Shown here in pieces: positions 1 through 8,302 of a stretch of DNA of 64,000 nucleotides (positions are counted from its first letter, which is position 1; every line of letters begins with the position of its first letter). The notes under the pieces are model-generated. The model saw only the letters and a list, made by a program, of their open reading frames with translations. It was not told the origin of the DNA and ran no database searches. The stretch comes from Kamptonema formosum PCC 6407 (GTDB lineage Bacteria; Cyanobacteriota; Cyanobacteriia; Cyanobacteriales; Microcoleaceae). Location of the stretch: positions 710,946 to 774,945 of the forward strand of contig NZ_KB235904.1 in NCBI RefSeq assembly GCF_000332155.1, given 5' to 3'. The position numbers and the translations under genes were made by a program.

Positions 1-134
1 GGGAGGATGGGGAGGATGGGGAGGATGGGGAAGATAGGGAAGATTTAACCTTCCTCACTCCCCTCCCTCCTCCCCCCGCCTCCCCCGCCTCCCCCCTCTC
101 CCCCTGCCCCCCTGCCCCCCCGCCCCCCCCGCTC
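1..134. repeat. G-rich minisatellite inside a gene
   Basis: Tandem GGGGAGGAT-type units at 1-45 followed by long C/G runs to about 134. The unit is the same as in the intergenic tract at 60997-61145, so this is one repeat family. Here it lies inside the DHH-family reading frame on the minus strand, and the frame stays open through it. Long homopolymers make sequencing length errors possible. Confidence 0.8.
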
Positions 135-529
135 TTTTCTGCTAAACGGAGCTTTTCTACAATCAGAGTGGTAGTAGCGCCTACTGGTTCTATGTGGGTA
201 GTTGTAGCTGGGATGTCCAGATGGATGTTGAGGTGATGGTCGTAGACAGTAATCTCTTGTAGGTGGGGTAAATCCAGCCACTCAGCAGCTTTTCCCAAGC
301 GATCGCGAGCTGTAGTATCTACTATGGCAATAGAACGAATTAGTTTTGGATTGACCGAACGACGTTCGATTAACGGGTACTCGTCTCGGTGGAGAGCTAA
401 AAAATCTCGGACAGTGGGATGGCACCCTCCAGTCAGGACAATCCTGCTGCCAGGATGTAGCACACAAAGCCCGACTGCGGCTCCAAGAGCGTCAAAATCT
501 GCTGTAGTGTGGCACAAAATTAACTTCAC
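1..529 (-). CDS. DHH-family phosphoesterase N-terminus, partial (CBS/tRNA-nucleotidyltransferase-type fusion family)
   Basis: Runs off the left edge. From a GTG at 529 it reads [16 protein letters not shown], then [14 protein letters not shown], a segment with [16 protein letters not shown], and [13 protein letters not shown] with the DHH metal motif. This matches the N-terminus of the large cyanobacterial proteins that join a DHH phosphoesterase, CBS domains and a poly(A) polymerase/CCA-adding domain; only the DHH part is visible, so the rest is inference. No ATG lies in frame upstream before a stop; GTG 529 gives the usual family start. Right after the conserved IVEKL segment (about residue 130) the frame enters a G-rich tract (1-134) that stays open to the edge and encodes Gly/Arg/Glu-rich then Ser/Pro-rich sequence, unlike the family. 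Either a repeat inserted in frame or the gene is broken. Confidence 0.75.
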   Translation of the reverse strand, partial: MKLILCHTTADFDALGAAVGLCVLHPGSRIVLTGGCHPTVRDFLALHRDEYPLIERRSVNPKLIRSIAIVDTTARDRLGKAAEWLDLPHLQEITVYDHHLNIHLDIPATTTHIEPVGATTTLIVEKLRLAEKSGGGGGAGGQGERGEAGEAGGGGRGVRKVKSSLSSPSSPSSPSS

Positions 530-724
530 GCTCAAAATCCAAAAACGCCAACTGAGAGAACCGAATTTCTGGTAGCTTACTACTGAGGGCTATATTTGCA
601 AAGAGTTGAGCTAACACTTCCACAACTTCAAGGCGTGGGATTGTCACAGAGCAACTAATCAAAATTTAGCGCAAACCACCTGGAGTATTTCTACTTAGGG
701 ACTCTTGTATCGAAAAGGAGCAAA

Positions 725-919
725 ATGTTGTTATCAATCTTGTTTCAACTTGTTTTAACGGCTTTGGTTGTGTTGTCCTTTGTGATGGTTGTTGGCGTAC
801 CCGTCGCCTATGCCTCTCCTCAAAACTGGAACCAATCTAAAAGCCTACTTTACCTTGGTTCTGGTATCTGGATCGTTCTTGTGCTTGCTGTGGCGGCTTT
901 GAACTTTTTGGTGGTTTGA
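725..919 (+). CDS. psbZ: Photosystem II protein Z
   Basis: PsbZ is a small two-helix thylakoid membrane subunit of the photosystem II core that helps stabilise PSII supercomplexes. The 64-residue product has two hydrophobic helices (about residues 4-28 and 42-62) separated by a short loop with SPQNWNQSK, typical in length and sequence. An AAGGAG ribosome site at 715-720 sits 4 bases before the ATG, which fixes the start. ribH follows 145 bp downstream on the same strand, an arrangement I recall from other cyanobacteria. The gap holds a GGAAGAA-type purine repeat and no gene. Confidence 0.95.
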   Translation: MLLSILFQLVLTALVVLSFVMVVGVPVAYASPQNWNQSKSLLYLGSGIWIVLVLAVAALNFLVV

Positions 920-1064
920 GCCAAGCGAAGGAAGAAAGAAGAGGGAAGAAGGAAGACTGTGGCGCGGTTTTGAGATATTCCCCCACTTTACCAGTTTCTT
1001 CCCTCTTGCTCGCTTCTCTACGTCTCTACTTCCGCACTTGACCAATTAATTAACAACTACTGAC

Positions 1065-1643
1065 ATGGCCGTTTTTGAGGGGAATTTTACTGAGACAGAA
1101 TCTTTTAAGTTTGCATTTGCGATCGGTCGCTTTAATGATTTGATTACTAGCAAGCTGTTGGAAGGTGCTCAAGATTGTTTAAAGCGTCATGGTGTAGATC
1201 CGAATCCTCACGGTACTCAGGTGGATTATGTTTGGGTGCCAGGAAGTTTTGAGGTGTCTATGGTTGCTCACCAAATGGCTCTCACTCGCCGCTACGATGC
1301 GGTAATCTGTTTGGGGGCTGTGATTCGAGGTCAAACTCCTCATTTTGATTTTGTGGCGGCTGAGGTGTCTAAGGGTATTGCTGCTGCTAGTTTTCAGACT
1401 GGGGTACCGGTAATTTTCGGTATTGTGACGGCGGATACGATGCAGCAAGCTCTGGAACGAGCAGGAATTAAAAGCAATAAGGGCTGGGATTATGCAATGG
1501 CGGCTTTGGAAATGGCGAGTTTGATGCGTCAAATTAAGGGTCAAGGTGGGGACTCCCACAGTCAACTTGCTGGGGCCCCAACTGCTGCTCAAGCTTTGTC
1601 GATTGCCGGAAACCGGGCAATTGCGCCGGAAATCTTGGAATAA
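1065..1643 (+). CDS. ribH: 6,7-dimethyl-8-ribityllumazine synthase
   Basis: Catalyses the penultimate step of riboflavin synthesis: condensation of 5-amino-6-ribitylaminouracil with 3,4-dihydroxy-2-butanone 4-phosphate. Family hallmarks: the [11 protein letters not shown] start, [11 protein letters not shown], the [17 protein letters not shown] active-site stretch and [17 protein letters not shown]. At 192 residues it has a roughly 30-residue C-terminal tail (Gly/Ala-rich, from about residue 160) beyond the usual 155-160 residue core, often seen in cyanobacterial copies. It follows psbZ on the same strand. Confidence 0.95.
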   Translation: MAVFEGNFTETESFKFAFAIGRFNDLITSKLLEGAQDCLKRHGVDPNPHGTQVDYVWVPGSFEVSMVAHQMALTRRYDAVICLGAVIRGQTPHFDFVAAEVSKGIAAASFQTGVPVIFGIVTADTMQQALERAGIKSNKGWDYAMAALEMASLMRQIKGQGGDSHSQLAGAPTAAQALSIAGNRAIAPEILE

Positions 1644-1761
1644 CGCCATATTGGTTGAGAATGGGGTGCGGGAAATGTGCCTTCACAAATCTTTGCACTG
1701 CCCTACCTCCCCCTCTTGCCTACTGCTAACAAAATTGCTGGAAAAAATTTCTAAAATAGAC

Positions 1762-1790
1762 TTGACAAATCAAGCTGATTTTGAGATTAT
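1762..1790 (+). promoter_or_regulatory. Candidate promoter for tRNA-Gly
   Basis: TTGACA at 1762-1767, 17-bp spacer, then GATTAT at 1785-1790 (4 of 6 matches to the -10 consensus). Transcription would start just before the tRNA at 1810. The -35 is perfect, the -10 is not, so the exact -10 may instead be the nearby TATTAT. Confidence 0.55.
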
Positions 1791-1809
1791 TATATTTACC
1801 GCAATCAAT

Positions 1810-1881
1810 GCGGGTGTAGCTCAGTGGTAGAGCGTCACCTTGCCAAGGTGAATGTCGCGCGTTCGAATCGCGTCACCCGCT
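1810..1881 (+). tRNA. trnG: tRNA-Gly (anticodon GCC)
   Basis: Cloverleaf visible: acceptor GCGGGTG pairs with CACCCGC, D-arm AGCTCAGTGGTAGAGC, anticodon arm CACCTTGCCAAGGTG with anticodon GCC, T-arm with GTTCGAATC, discriminator T at 1881. CCA is not encoded. Confidence 0.95.
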
Positions 1882-2047
1882 TTAGAATGATATCAATATT
1901 AAGTTAAGAAGTAAACTTGGGAGTTCTATTTACAGGCTTTTCCCTTGAACCTTAACATTTGGTGAAGGAAGGAAAGCTTATGATAGAATCATATTCGATA
2001 TCTTTAAGATCGTCTCTGCATAAACGCTTTTGATTCTACGATCGCTC

Positions 2048-2452
2048 GTGCCATCTCAGAAAGCTCAAAAGATTGATTTAAATGGTGACTACCCTTGCCC
2101 CTGCCGGCGGCGAGGTCGTTTGGTACCGATCGCGCTGACAGAAGCCTTTGGATGCAATCGCTGTCAGCAAATTTTTGTATTGGATGAGAGCGGCTATATA
2201 ATTGAACAGCTCTCGACTAACTATCCTTATAAGCAAGCTTGGCGTTGGAGTGGCCACCATTGGAACAGAGCGCATCCGGGTTTGAAGGCGCACTACTTGC
2301 CGTTGGCTTTGGTAATGATTTTGGTACCCTTGGTGATTTGGCTGCCCTTGGCGCTGCGATCGCCTGGTACAAATATCATTCTCTGGGCGATGGTAGCGGT
2401 GCTGCTAGCGATGCTGCCAGCGCTTATGGTCTGGCTGGCTTACAGACGTTAG
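2048..2452 (+). CDS. Conserved cyanobacterial zinc-ribbon-like membrane protein, unknown function
   Basis: Begins with a Cys-rich module (YPCPC about 20 residues in, then FGCNRCQQIF) whose paired cysteines suggest a small zinc ribbon. Two hydrophobic helices follow in the C-terminal half, so the protein is probably membrane anchored with the ribbon on one face. I chose GTG 2048 (VPSQKAQKIDLNGDYP) because the conserved-looking sequence starts there; TTG 2030 would add six residues. The stop lies 4 bp before the ATG of the ProA-like gene, so the two are probably cotranscribed. No function can be assigned. Confidence 0.65.
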   Translation: MPSQKAQKIDLNGDYPCPCRRRGRLVPIALTEAFGCNRCQQIFVLDESGYIIEQLSTNYPYKQAWRWSGHHWNRAHPGLKAHYLPLALVMILVPLVIWLPLALRSPGTNIILWAMVAVLLAMLPALMVWLAYRR

Positions 2453-2456
2453 CGTG

Positions 2457-3722
2457 ATGACAAGCGAAGATTCTACCTCGACACAAGCTTCGATAAGTGC
2501 TGCTCGCCGCGCTTACCAAGCCTCATTAGAATTGGCGGGGGTTAAGGGGACTGTTCGTGCTGCGGCTTTGCAGGCGATGGCGCGGGAACTTAAAGCTCGG
2601 CAGAATGACATTTTAGAAGCAAATACTCTGGATTTAGAAGCTAGTCGGGAGATGGCAATCCCCGAATTGATTGTAGAGTGGCTAAAACTCACGCCAGAAA
2701 GGGTGCAAACAACAGTGCAGATTCTCCAGCGACTAGGAGAAATGCCCGATCCAATTGGCAAAGTGGTGAGTGCTTCTTACCAGGCAGATCAATGTCAGGT
2801 GTACTGCCAACAGATTCCCCTGGGAGTAATAGCTTTAATTTACGAAGCATTCCCGGAGTTAGCAGCGATCGCAGCGGGTTTGTGTCTGAAAAGTGCTAAT
2901 AGTTTAATTCTCAAAGGGGGAACTGAGGCGAGTCACTCGAATACGGTAATTGCGGAAGCTTTACAGTCAGCGATCGATGAGGTGGGTTTGCCTGTAGGCT
3001 CTTTAGAAATATTACCTGCCGATCGCGGTGCGTCAATTCGAGATTTAGTCACCCAAGACCAATATATAAATTTAATAATTCCCTACGGTCGCCCTAGTTT
3101 AGTACAGCAAGTAGTGCGACAGTCTACCGCGCCAGCGTTGAGGTCGGCTATGGGTAATTGTTATCTCTATTGGTCGCCTACTGGTAGTTTAGAAATGGCG
3201 AGGTGGATGATTTTAGATAGCCATCAAAGCGAACCAGATCCAGTGAATGCGATCGAGAAAGTGTTGATTGACCCAAATCAAAAGCCTTCTTCTTTAGTGC
3301 GACTGTGGAATAGTTTAAAGGAGAAAGGCTTTGAAATCAGGGGGGATGCCGATTTGGTGGCGGATTTTCCTGAGTTGAGACTGGCTGAGGTGGTGGAGTG
3401 GAATCAGCCTTATTTAAACAAAACAGTAGCGTTTAAGGTTGTAGAGGATTTAGAGGCTGCGATCGCATGGATTAATCGGTATAGCAGTGGTCATGCAGAT
3501 AGTATCGCGACAGAATCTTACCAGGAAAGTCGCGAATTTGCCTTGGATGTTAATAGTGCTTCTACTTTTATTAATGCCTCGCCTCGATTTTCACGCTATC
3601 AAAATCGGGGAGATGCTATCTTTTTGGGAATGTCTAATCAAAAGGGCTATAGGCGAGGATTGATTGGCCTGAAAACTTTGACGACTCTTAAACATATTGT
3701 TCAGGGGAATGGACAATTTTAG
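2457..3722 (+). CDS. ProA-like protein (gamma-glutamyl phosphate reductase paralogue) lacking the catalytic Cys
   Basis: Full-length ALDH-superfamily protein of the glutamate-5-semialdehyde dehydrogenase family, which reduces gamma-glutamyl phosphate with NADPH in proline synthesis. The fold is clear: PLGVIALIYEAFPE, LCLKSANSLILKGG and MGNCYLYW. However, the segment that in active ProA reads RPGVCNAAETLLV here reads EPDPVNAIEKVLI, so the catalytic Cys is Val (about residue 264 counted from GTG 2454). The usual EARPN is EAFPE, and the C-terminal region with the family's GRGPMGLEELTT is altered. It therefore looks like a diverged paralogue, perhaps regulatory or with another substrate; a true proA should be elsewhere. 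GTG 2454 directly precedes ATG 2457; I prefer ATG. Confidence 0.85.
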   Translation: MTSEDSTSTQASISAARRAYQASLELAGVKGTVRAAALQAMARELKARQNDILEANTLDLEASREMAIPELIVEWLKLTPERVQTTVQILQRLGEMPDPIGKVVSASYQADQCQVYCQQIPLGVIALIYEAFPELAAIAAGLCLKSANSLILKGGTEASHSNTVIAEALQSAIDEVGLPVGSLEILPADRGASIRDLVTQDQYINLIIPYGRPSLVQQVVRQSTAPALRSAMGNCYLYWSPTGSLEMARWMILDSHQSEPDPVNAIEKVLIDPNQKPSSLVRLWNSLKEKGFEIRGDADLVADFPELRLAEVVEWNQPYLNKTVAFKVVEDLEAAIAWINRYSSGHADSIATESYQESREFALDVNSASTFINASPRFSRYQNRGDAIFLGMSNQKGYRRGLIGLKTLTTLKHIVQGNGQF

Positions 3723-3782
3723 AGTCAGTGATTTTATCAGAGGAGGAAGAATAAAATATGAAGAAACAAATTTTATTCCAAC

Positions 3783-3810
3783 AAAAAACGCCCTCACGAA
3801 TGAGAGCGTT
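3783..3810 (-). terminator. Rho-independent terminator of psbA
   Basis: On the minus strand, AACGCTCTCA, loop TTCG, TGAGGGCGTT, then a T run (forward 3783-3788). It lies about 20 bp beyond the psbA stop codon. The stem is about 10 bp with one mismatch. Confidence 0.85.
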
Positions 3811-3832
3811 TCTTGTTACCAACAACTAAAAC

Positions 3833-4915
3833 CTAGCCATTGATAGCAGGAGCAACCAAAGCAACTGGAGTAGACTCACCAGCCGCCAAATCGAGAGGGA
3901 AGTTGTGAGCATTACGCTCGTGCATTACTTCCATACCCAAATTAGCGCGGTTAATCACATCAGCCCAAGTATTGACCACACGACCTTGTGAGTCGATAAT
4001 CGATTGGTTGAAGTTAAAACCATTCAAGTTGAAAGCCATCGTGGAAATACCCAAAGCGGTAAACCAGATACCCACAACTGGCCATGCACCCAAGAAGAAG
4101 TGCAGAGAACGGCTATTGTTAAATGAAGCGTATTGGAAAATCAAACGACCGAAGTAGCCGTGAGCTGCAACGATATTGTAAGTTTCTTCTTCTTGACCGA
4201 ACTTGTAACCGTAGTTTTGAGATTCAGCCTCAGTGGTTTCACGCAACAAAGAAGAAGTCACCAACGAACCGTGCATTGCAGAGAACAGAGAACCACCAAA
4301 CACACCAGCCACACCTAACATATGGAAGGGGTGCATCAAGATATTGTGCTCAGCTTGGAACACGATCATGAAGTTGAAAGTTCCGCTGATACCCAAAGGC
4401 ATACCATCGGAGAAAGAACCTTGACCGATAGGGTAGATCAAGAATACTGCTGTTGCTGCTGCTACTGGTGCAGAGTAAGCTACGCAGATCCAAGGACGCA
4501 TACCTAAGCGGTAAGATAATTCCCATTCGCGACCCATGTAGCAGAACACGCCAAGCAGGAAGTGGAAAATCACTAACTGGTAGGGGCCGCCATTATAGAG
4601 CCACTCATCGAGAGAAGCTGCTTCCCAAATTGGGTAGAAGTGCAGACCAATCGCGTTAGAAGAAGGAACAACAGCACCGGTGATGATGTTGTTTCCGTAC
4701 ATTAAGGAACCTGCAACGGGCTCGCGAATACCGTCGATGTCAACGGGAGGAGCGGCGATGAAGGCGATGATGTAGCAGATGGTGGCGGTTAAGAGGGTGG
4801 GGATCATCAGAACGCCGAACCAACCGATGTAAATCCGGTTGTCGGTGGATGTTACCCACTCGCAGAAGCGCTCCCAAACGTTAGCGCTTTCGCGCTGTTG
4901 TAAGGTAGTTGTCAT
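3833..4915 (-). CDS. psbA: Photosystem II D1 protein, E130 form
   Basis: Reaction-centre core subunit that binds P680 chlorophylls, pheophytin, QB and ligands of the Mn4CaO5 cluster in the thylakoid membrane. The 360 residues are the standard cyanobacterial length, with the C-terminal 16 residues after Ala344 ([16 protein letters not shown]) removed by CtpA. Residue 130 is Glu ([11 protein letters not shown]), the form linked in other cyanobacteria to high-light or UV-induced D1 copies; Pro173 and the [10 protein letters not shown] herbicide/QB region are standard. It has its own promoter and terminator, so is monocistronic. Other psbA copies are expected elsewhere. Confidence 0.97.
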   Translation of the reverse strand: MTTTLQQRESANVWERFCEWVTSTDNRIYIGWFGVLMIPTLLTATICYIIAFIAAPPVDIDGIREPVAGSLMYGNNIITGAVVPSSNAIGLHFYPIWEAASLDEWLYNGGPYQLVIFHFLLGVFCYMGREWELSYRLGMRPWICVAYSAPVAAATAVFLIYPIGQGSFSDGMPLGISGTFNFMIVFQAEHNILMHPFHMLGVAGVFGGSLFSAMHGSLVTSSLLRETTEAESQNYGYKFGQEEETYNIVAAHGYFGRLIFQYASFNNSRSLHFFLGAWPVVGIWFTALGISTMAFNLNGFNFNQSIIDSQGRVVNTWADVINRANLGMEVMHERNAHNFPLDLAAGESTPVALVAPAING

Positions 4916-4980
4916 GTGCTTATGATTGCTTTATGTATTTTTCAAGGTTCAGAGCGGTTTTGTGTTCCGCCATGTAAATA

Positions 4981-5009
4981 AGATTAACGCTTTTATTTCG
5001 GTTTGTAAA
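4981..5009 (-). promoter_or_regulatory. psbA promoter
   Basis: On the minus strand, TTTACA (forward 5004-5009), a 17-bp spacer and TAATCT (forward 4981-4986). Start of transcription would be near 4974, leaving a 5' leader of about 60 nt before the ATG at 4915. TTTACA with a TA-rich -10 is typical of cyanobacterial psbA promoters. Confidence 0.7.
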
Positions 5010-5063
5010 CCCCCTTTAACATTAAATTTAGTTGTGAAATTGATTAGATTAACTTATGAATCT

Positions 5064-5411
5064 TCAACCCGGAGGCCATGCCATCTGACGGCCCCCCAGA
5101 ATATGAAGATGCAGGTGGTCTACAGTCTGGCCGCCGTCAGCACCAGTATTAATGACAACGCGGTAGCCATTACTGAGTCCCGCCGCTTCAGCAACCCGCT
5201 TGACAGTCAGCAATAAGTGACCCATGAGTGCGTGGTCTTGGGATTCAGCATCGGCTAGTTTGGGAATAGGCTTTTTAGGAATGACAAGGATATGGACGGG
5301 TGCTTGAGGATTGATATCTTTGAAAGCAAGGGTCAAGTCATCCTCATAAACTATTTCTGCGGGAATTTCTCGGCGGATAATCTTGGTGAAAAGGGTATCG
5401 TGAGTTGTCAT
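5064..5411 (-). CDS. hinT: HIT-family nucleotide hydrolase (HinT-like)
   Basis: Small histidine-triad protein of the Hint branch, which hydrolyses purine nucleoside phosphoramidates such as AMP-lysine; cytoplasmic. The 115-residue product carries [28 protein letters not shown] and the C-terminal triad [19 protein letters not shown]. It ends 54 bp upstream of the psbA promoter -35 and has the same orientation as psbA, but psbA's own promoter makes them separate units. Confidence 0.93.
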   Translation of the reverse strand: MTTHDTLFTKIIRREIPAEIVYEDDLTLAFKDINPQAPVHILVIPKKPIPKLADAESQDHALMGHLLLTVKRVAEAAGLSNGYRVVINTGADGGQTVDHLHLHILGGRQMAWPPG

Positions 5412-5610
5412 GGGTTTAAAGTAAGAAGGAAGAAGATAAAGTCATTTCTCAATCTTCAATTGTTATTGTTAATCATAATATAATTTATGCAAAATTATTT
5501 ATAGTGTTGCCTCTAGTCCGTAATAGAATTACCTAGAGGTGGCGCTACAGCGAACAAAAATGCGACATAATACAAGGTGATCGAAGACACGCGCATAAGG
5601 ATTGAGGATA

Positions 5611-7140
5611 ATGTTAGCTAGGGTTTGGAGCGCATCTATTGTTGGCATAGACGCTGTAAAGGTAGGCGTTGAGGTTGATGTATCGGGAGGACTGCCTAAA
5701 ATTGTGGTGGTGGGTCTACCTGATACTGCTGTCCAAGAAGCCAAAGAAAGGGTAAAAGCAACTCTGAAAAATGCTGGTTATGCGTTTCCAATGCGGAGTA
5801 TAGTGATTAATTTAACTCCCGCAGATTTGCGAAAGGAAGGGCCAAGCTTTGATTTGTCAATCGCAGTGGGAATTTTAGCAGCTTCGGAACAAGTTAATGC
5901 AGATTTGTTAGGAGATTATTTATTTTTAGGAGAACTTTCTCTGGACGGAAGTTTGCGCCCTGTTGCTGGAGTTTTGCCCATTGCTGCTGCGGCAAAAAAA
6001 ATGGGTATTGCGGGATTGATTTTGCCTGCTGCGAATGCACAAGAGGCCGCATTGATTGAAGGCTTATCTGTTTATGGTTTCGAGAATATATTTGCAGTTA
6101 CAGATTTTTTGAATAATCCAAACTGCTACTCACCGATGGAAGTAGATGCTAGGAAAGAATTAGCTACTACACAATTTAATACTTTAGATTTAAAGGATGT
6201 AAAAGGACAGGCTCATGCTCGTAGGGCTCTAGAAATTGCTGCCGCTGGTGGGCATAATTTAATTTTTGTTGGGCCGCCTGGTAGTGGTAAAACTATGTTA
6301 GCAAGACGTTTACCTGGAATCTTACCACCACTGAGTTTTGATGAAGCTTTAGAAGTAACTCAAATTCATTCTGTGGCGGGGTTGCTGAAGGATAGAGGAA
6401 GGCTAATTAGCGATCGCCCTTTTCGCAGTCCTCATCATTCTGCTTCTGGCCCTTCTCTTGTTGGTGGTGGGAGTTTTCCTCGTCCGGGGGAAATCTCTTT
6501 AGCTCACCGAGGTGTGCTTTTTCTAGATGAATTGACGGAATTTAAACGGGATGTTTTGGAGTTTTTACGGCAGCCGCTAGAAGATGGTCAAGTTACAATT
6601 TCTAGGACTAGACAATCTGTTGTATTTCCCGCACAATTTACCTTGGTTTCTAGTACCAATCCTTGCGCTTGTGGTTATTACGGCGATCCTATTCAACAGT
6701 GTACTTGTTCGCCGCAAAAAAGAGAGCAATACTGGGCAAAACTTTCTGGGCCTTTGATGGATAGAATTGATTTACAAGTAGCTGTGAATCGTTTGAAACC
6801 AGAGGAAATCACCCGTCAGTCTACGGGGGAAGAGTCGGAACCAGTGCGAGTAAGAGTACAGGAGGCGCGATCGCGAGCACGGGAAAGGTTTAAATTAGAA
6901 TCTAATTTGCGTTGTAATGCGGAAATGCAGAGCCGTCATATTAATAAATGGTGCCAGTTAGATGATGCTTCTCGGAATTTATTAGAAGGGGCAATTCGGA
7001 AATTGGGGCTGTCTGCGAGGGCCAGCGATCGCATTTTGAAAGTGGCGAGGACTATTGCAGATTTAGGGAGGGATGAAAGTTTGAAAAGTAATCATGTTGC
7101 GGAGGCGATTCAGTATCGTACAATAGATAGGATGCAGTAA
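5611..7140 (+). CDS. comM: ComM/YifB-family AAA+ ATPase (magnesium-chelatase-like)
   Basis: 509 residues from ATG 5611 (MLARVWSASIVGIDA), the usual family start; TTG 5602 would only add three residues. An N-terminal Lon-protease-like/ChlI domain (residues 20-150) with VVGLPDTAVQEAKERVK is followed by an ATPase core with Walker A GPPGSGKTML, PFRSPHHSASG, GVLFLDELTEF and a Cys cluster (NPCACGYYGDPIQQCTC). ComM is a branch-migration helicase that helps integrate incoming single-stranded DNA during natural transformation, so this fits a naturally competent cyanobacterium. The methyltransferase remnant starts 14 bp downstream. Confidence 0.93.
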   Translation: MLARVWSASIVGIDAVKVGVEVDVSGGLPKIVVVGLPDTAVQEAKERVKATLKNAGYAFPMRSIVINLTPADLRKEGPSFDLSIAVGILAASEQVNADLLGDYLFLGELSLDGSLRPVAGVLPIAAAAKKMGIAGLILPAANAQEAALIEGLSVYGFENIFAVTDFLNNPNCYSPMEVDARKELATTQFNTLDLKDVKGQAHARRALEIAAAGGHNLIFVGPPGSGKTMLARRLPGILPPLSFDEALEVTQIHSVAGLLKDRGRLISDRPFRSPHHSASGPSLVGGGSFPRPGEISLAHRGVLFLDELTEFKRDVLEFLRQPLEDGQVTISRTRQSVVFPAQFTLVSSTNPCACGYYGDPIQQCTCSPQKREQYWAKLSGPLMDRIDLQVAVNRLKPEEITRQSTGEESEPVRVRVQEARSRARERFKLESNLRCNAEMQSRHINKWCQLDDASRNLLEGAIRKLGLSARASDRILKVARTIADLGRDESLKSNHVAEAIQYRTIDRMQ

Positions 7141-7154
7141 CAATAAAATGTAAG

Positions 7155-7868
7155 ATGGAAGCAATACAATTGTCTTTGTTTTCTAGTGACGAAAATCCAA
7201 TTTCAGCCCCAAGACAAAAACAAGTAAAATTAGGACGTTATGAACGCATTAAACGTCAACTAGAAACAGATGACAGCGATCCATACAAGATATTCATTGA
7301 TATCAAATCGCCGTTGTTGCCTGCATCAGGTTATACCTTTGTCGATCTTTTCTGCGGTGCAGGAGGAATGACACAAGGTTTAGTACAAGCAGGTTTTCAA
7401 CCTGTAGCAAGTGTTGAAGCTAATCCCATCGCTTCTGCGACTCATCAAAAAAACTTTCCTAAGTGCCATCACTTTTGTGGGGATATAAAAAGCTTTTCTC
7501 CCCAACAATGGTTAAGTCAAATCAATTCCCCCAAAGTCCATCTTGTTGTAGGTGGGCCACCATGTCAAGGTTTCTCCGTTGCGGGAAAACGTGACCCCAA
7601 CGATCCTCGCAATCGTCTATTCAAAGAGTTTGTCCGCGCTGTCTCTGAAATACATCCTTGGTATGTTGTTATGGAAAATGTCCCAGGAATTTTGACAATA
7701 CAGAAAGGTGCTGTTAAAAAAGCAATTTGCGAGGCTTTTGATGAAATTGGCTATCCTCATGTTTCCGTTGCAATTCTTGAATACCGCCACCGCCAGCATA
7801 TTGAGATGAGGCTATCTGTTTTCCTTCACACTCTCGACAATGCCATTGTTGGTCAGACAGAAGATTAA
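7155..7868 (+). pseudogene. DNA cytosine-5 methyltransferase, 3'-truncated remnant
   Basis: Family C5-MTase: motif I FVDLFCGAGGMTQGL (about residues 63-77), motif IV GGPPCQGFSVAGKRDP with the catalytic Cys, motif VI VVMENVPGIL. Homology stops at about residue 209 (VSVAILE, about base 7781); the last 28 residues read antisense to the neighbouring restriction-gene fragment. Motif VIII (QxRxR), the target-recognition domain and motifs IX-X are missing, so the enzyme should be dead: it has the catalytic half but no specificity domain. It converges with the fragment at 7714-7938, and both lost their 3' ends at one junction. Confidence 0.88.
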
Positions 7869-7938
7869 AAACTTTTAATTGGGTTGAGTCTTGTCTCAAT
7901 TGAGCTTTAATTGTGCTTGCTAAATCTTGATTGCTCAT
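7714..7938 (-). pseudogene. N-terminal remnant of probable restriction endonuclease of the same R-M system
   Basis: Starts at ATG 7938 with MSNQDLASTIKAQLRQD and a conserved-looking Cys segment (SDQQWHCRECEGKQIASS), then QYAGGGGIQ. From about residue 54 (base 7777) it runs antisense through methyltransferase sequence and stops. I do not recognise the nuclease family from 54 residues. The restriction-enzyme call rests on position: 4-bp ATGA overlap with the upstream controller-type HTH gene and convergence with a C5-methyltransferase, a classic C-R/M layout. Confidence 0.6.
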
Positions 7939-8183
7939 TCTATGTTTTCCACCACTATTTCTAGATTGTTAAGAAGATTAGAAACGGTTAGGTCTAGACC
8001 CTTAGCAAGACTTGTAAGTGCTGTCAGGGAGGGATTTCTTACTCCGCGTTCGACTCCAGATATATAAGTGCGGTCTAAGTTAGCCCGCAGTCCCAGTTCT
8101 TCTTGCGAAATTCCCAAAGCTGTCCTGCGTTGCCTTACGAGATGACCTAAAGCACGAAGAATCTTTTTTTTCGATTGATTCAT
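7935..8183 (-). CDS. XRE-family HTH regulator, controller (C) protein type
   Basis: 82 residues with one helix-turn-helix: LGHLVRQRRTALGISQEELG then YISGVERGVRNPSLTALTSLA. Size and sequence match C proteins of type II restriction-modification systems, which time expression of the nuclease after the methyltransferase. Its stop overlaps the start of the restriction-gene fragment (ATGA). The reading frame is intact although both enzyme genes are broken, so it may still bind its operator, probably just upstream near 8184-8220. Confidence 0.82.
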   Translation of the reverse strand: MNQSKKKILRALGHLVRQRRTALGISQEELGLRANLDRTYISGVERGVRNPSLTALTSLAKGLDLTVSNLLNNLEIVVENIE

Positions 8184-8302
8184 GTGCCAATTGTGAATTT
8201 ATATGGACTATCAGTCTACGGACGATGTGTCACATATTTGTAAAGATCAATTGCCTGCCCATCAGACGTACAATAAGACAGTTGTATTCTGCGGCCCCAA
8301 CC

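Noticed and set aside
845-1045. Antisense ORF over psbZ and the psbZ-ribH gap
   Set aside because: Driven by a purine repeat; no family motifs.
1546-1830. ORF overlapping the end of ribH and the start of tRNA-Gly
   Set aside because: No similarity to known proteins; runs into a tRNA.
3972-4659. Several ORFs antisense to psbA
   Set aside because: They follow the psbA codon structure in reverse and carry no family motifs.
8225-8302. N-terminal extension of PurB
   Set aside because: GTG 8303 gives the normal 431-residue length and the conserved start; the extension lacks family sequence.
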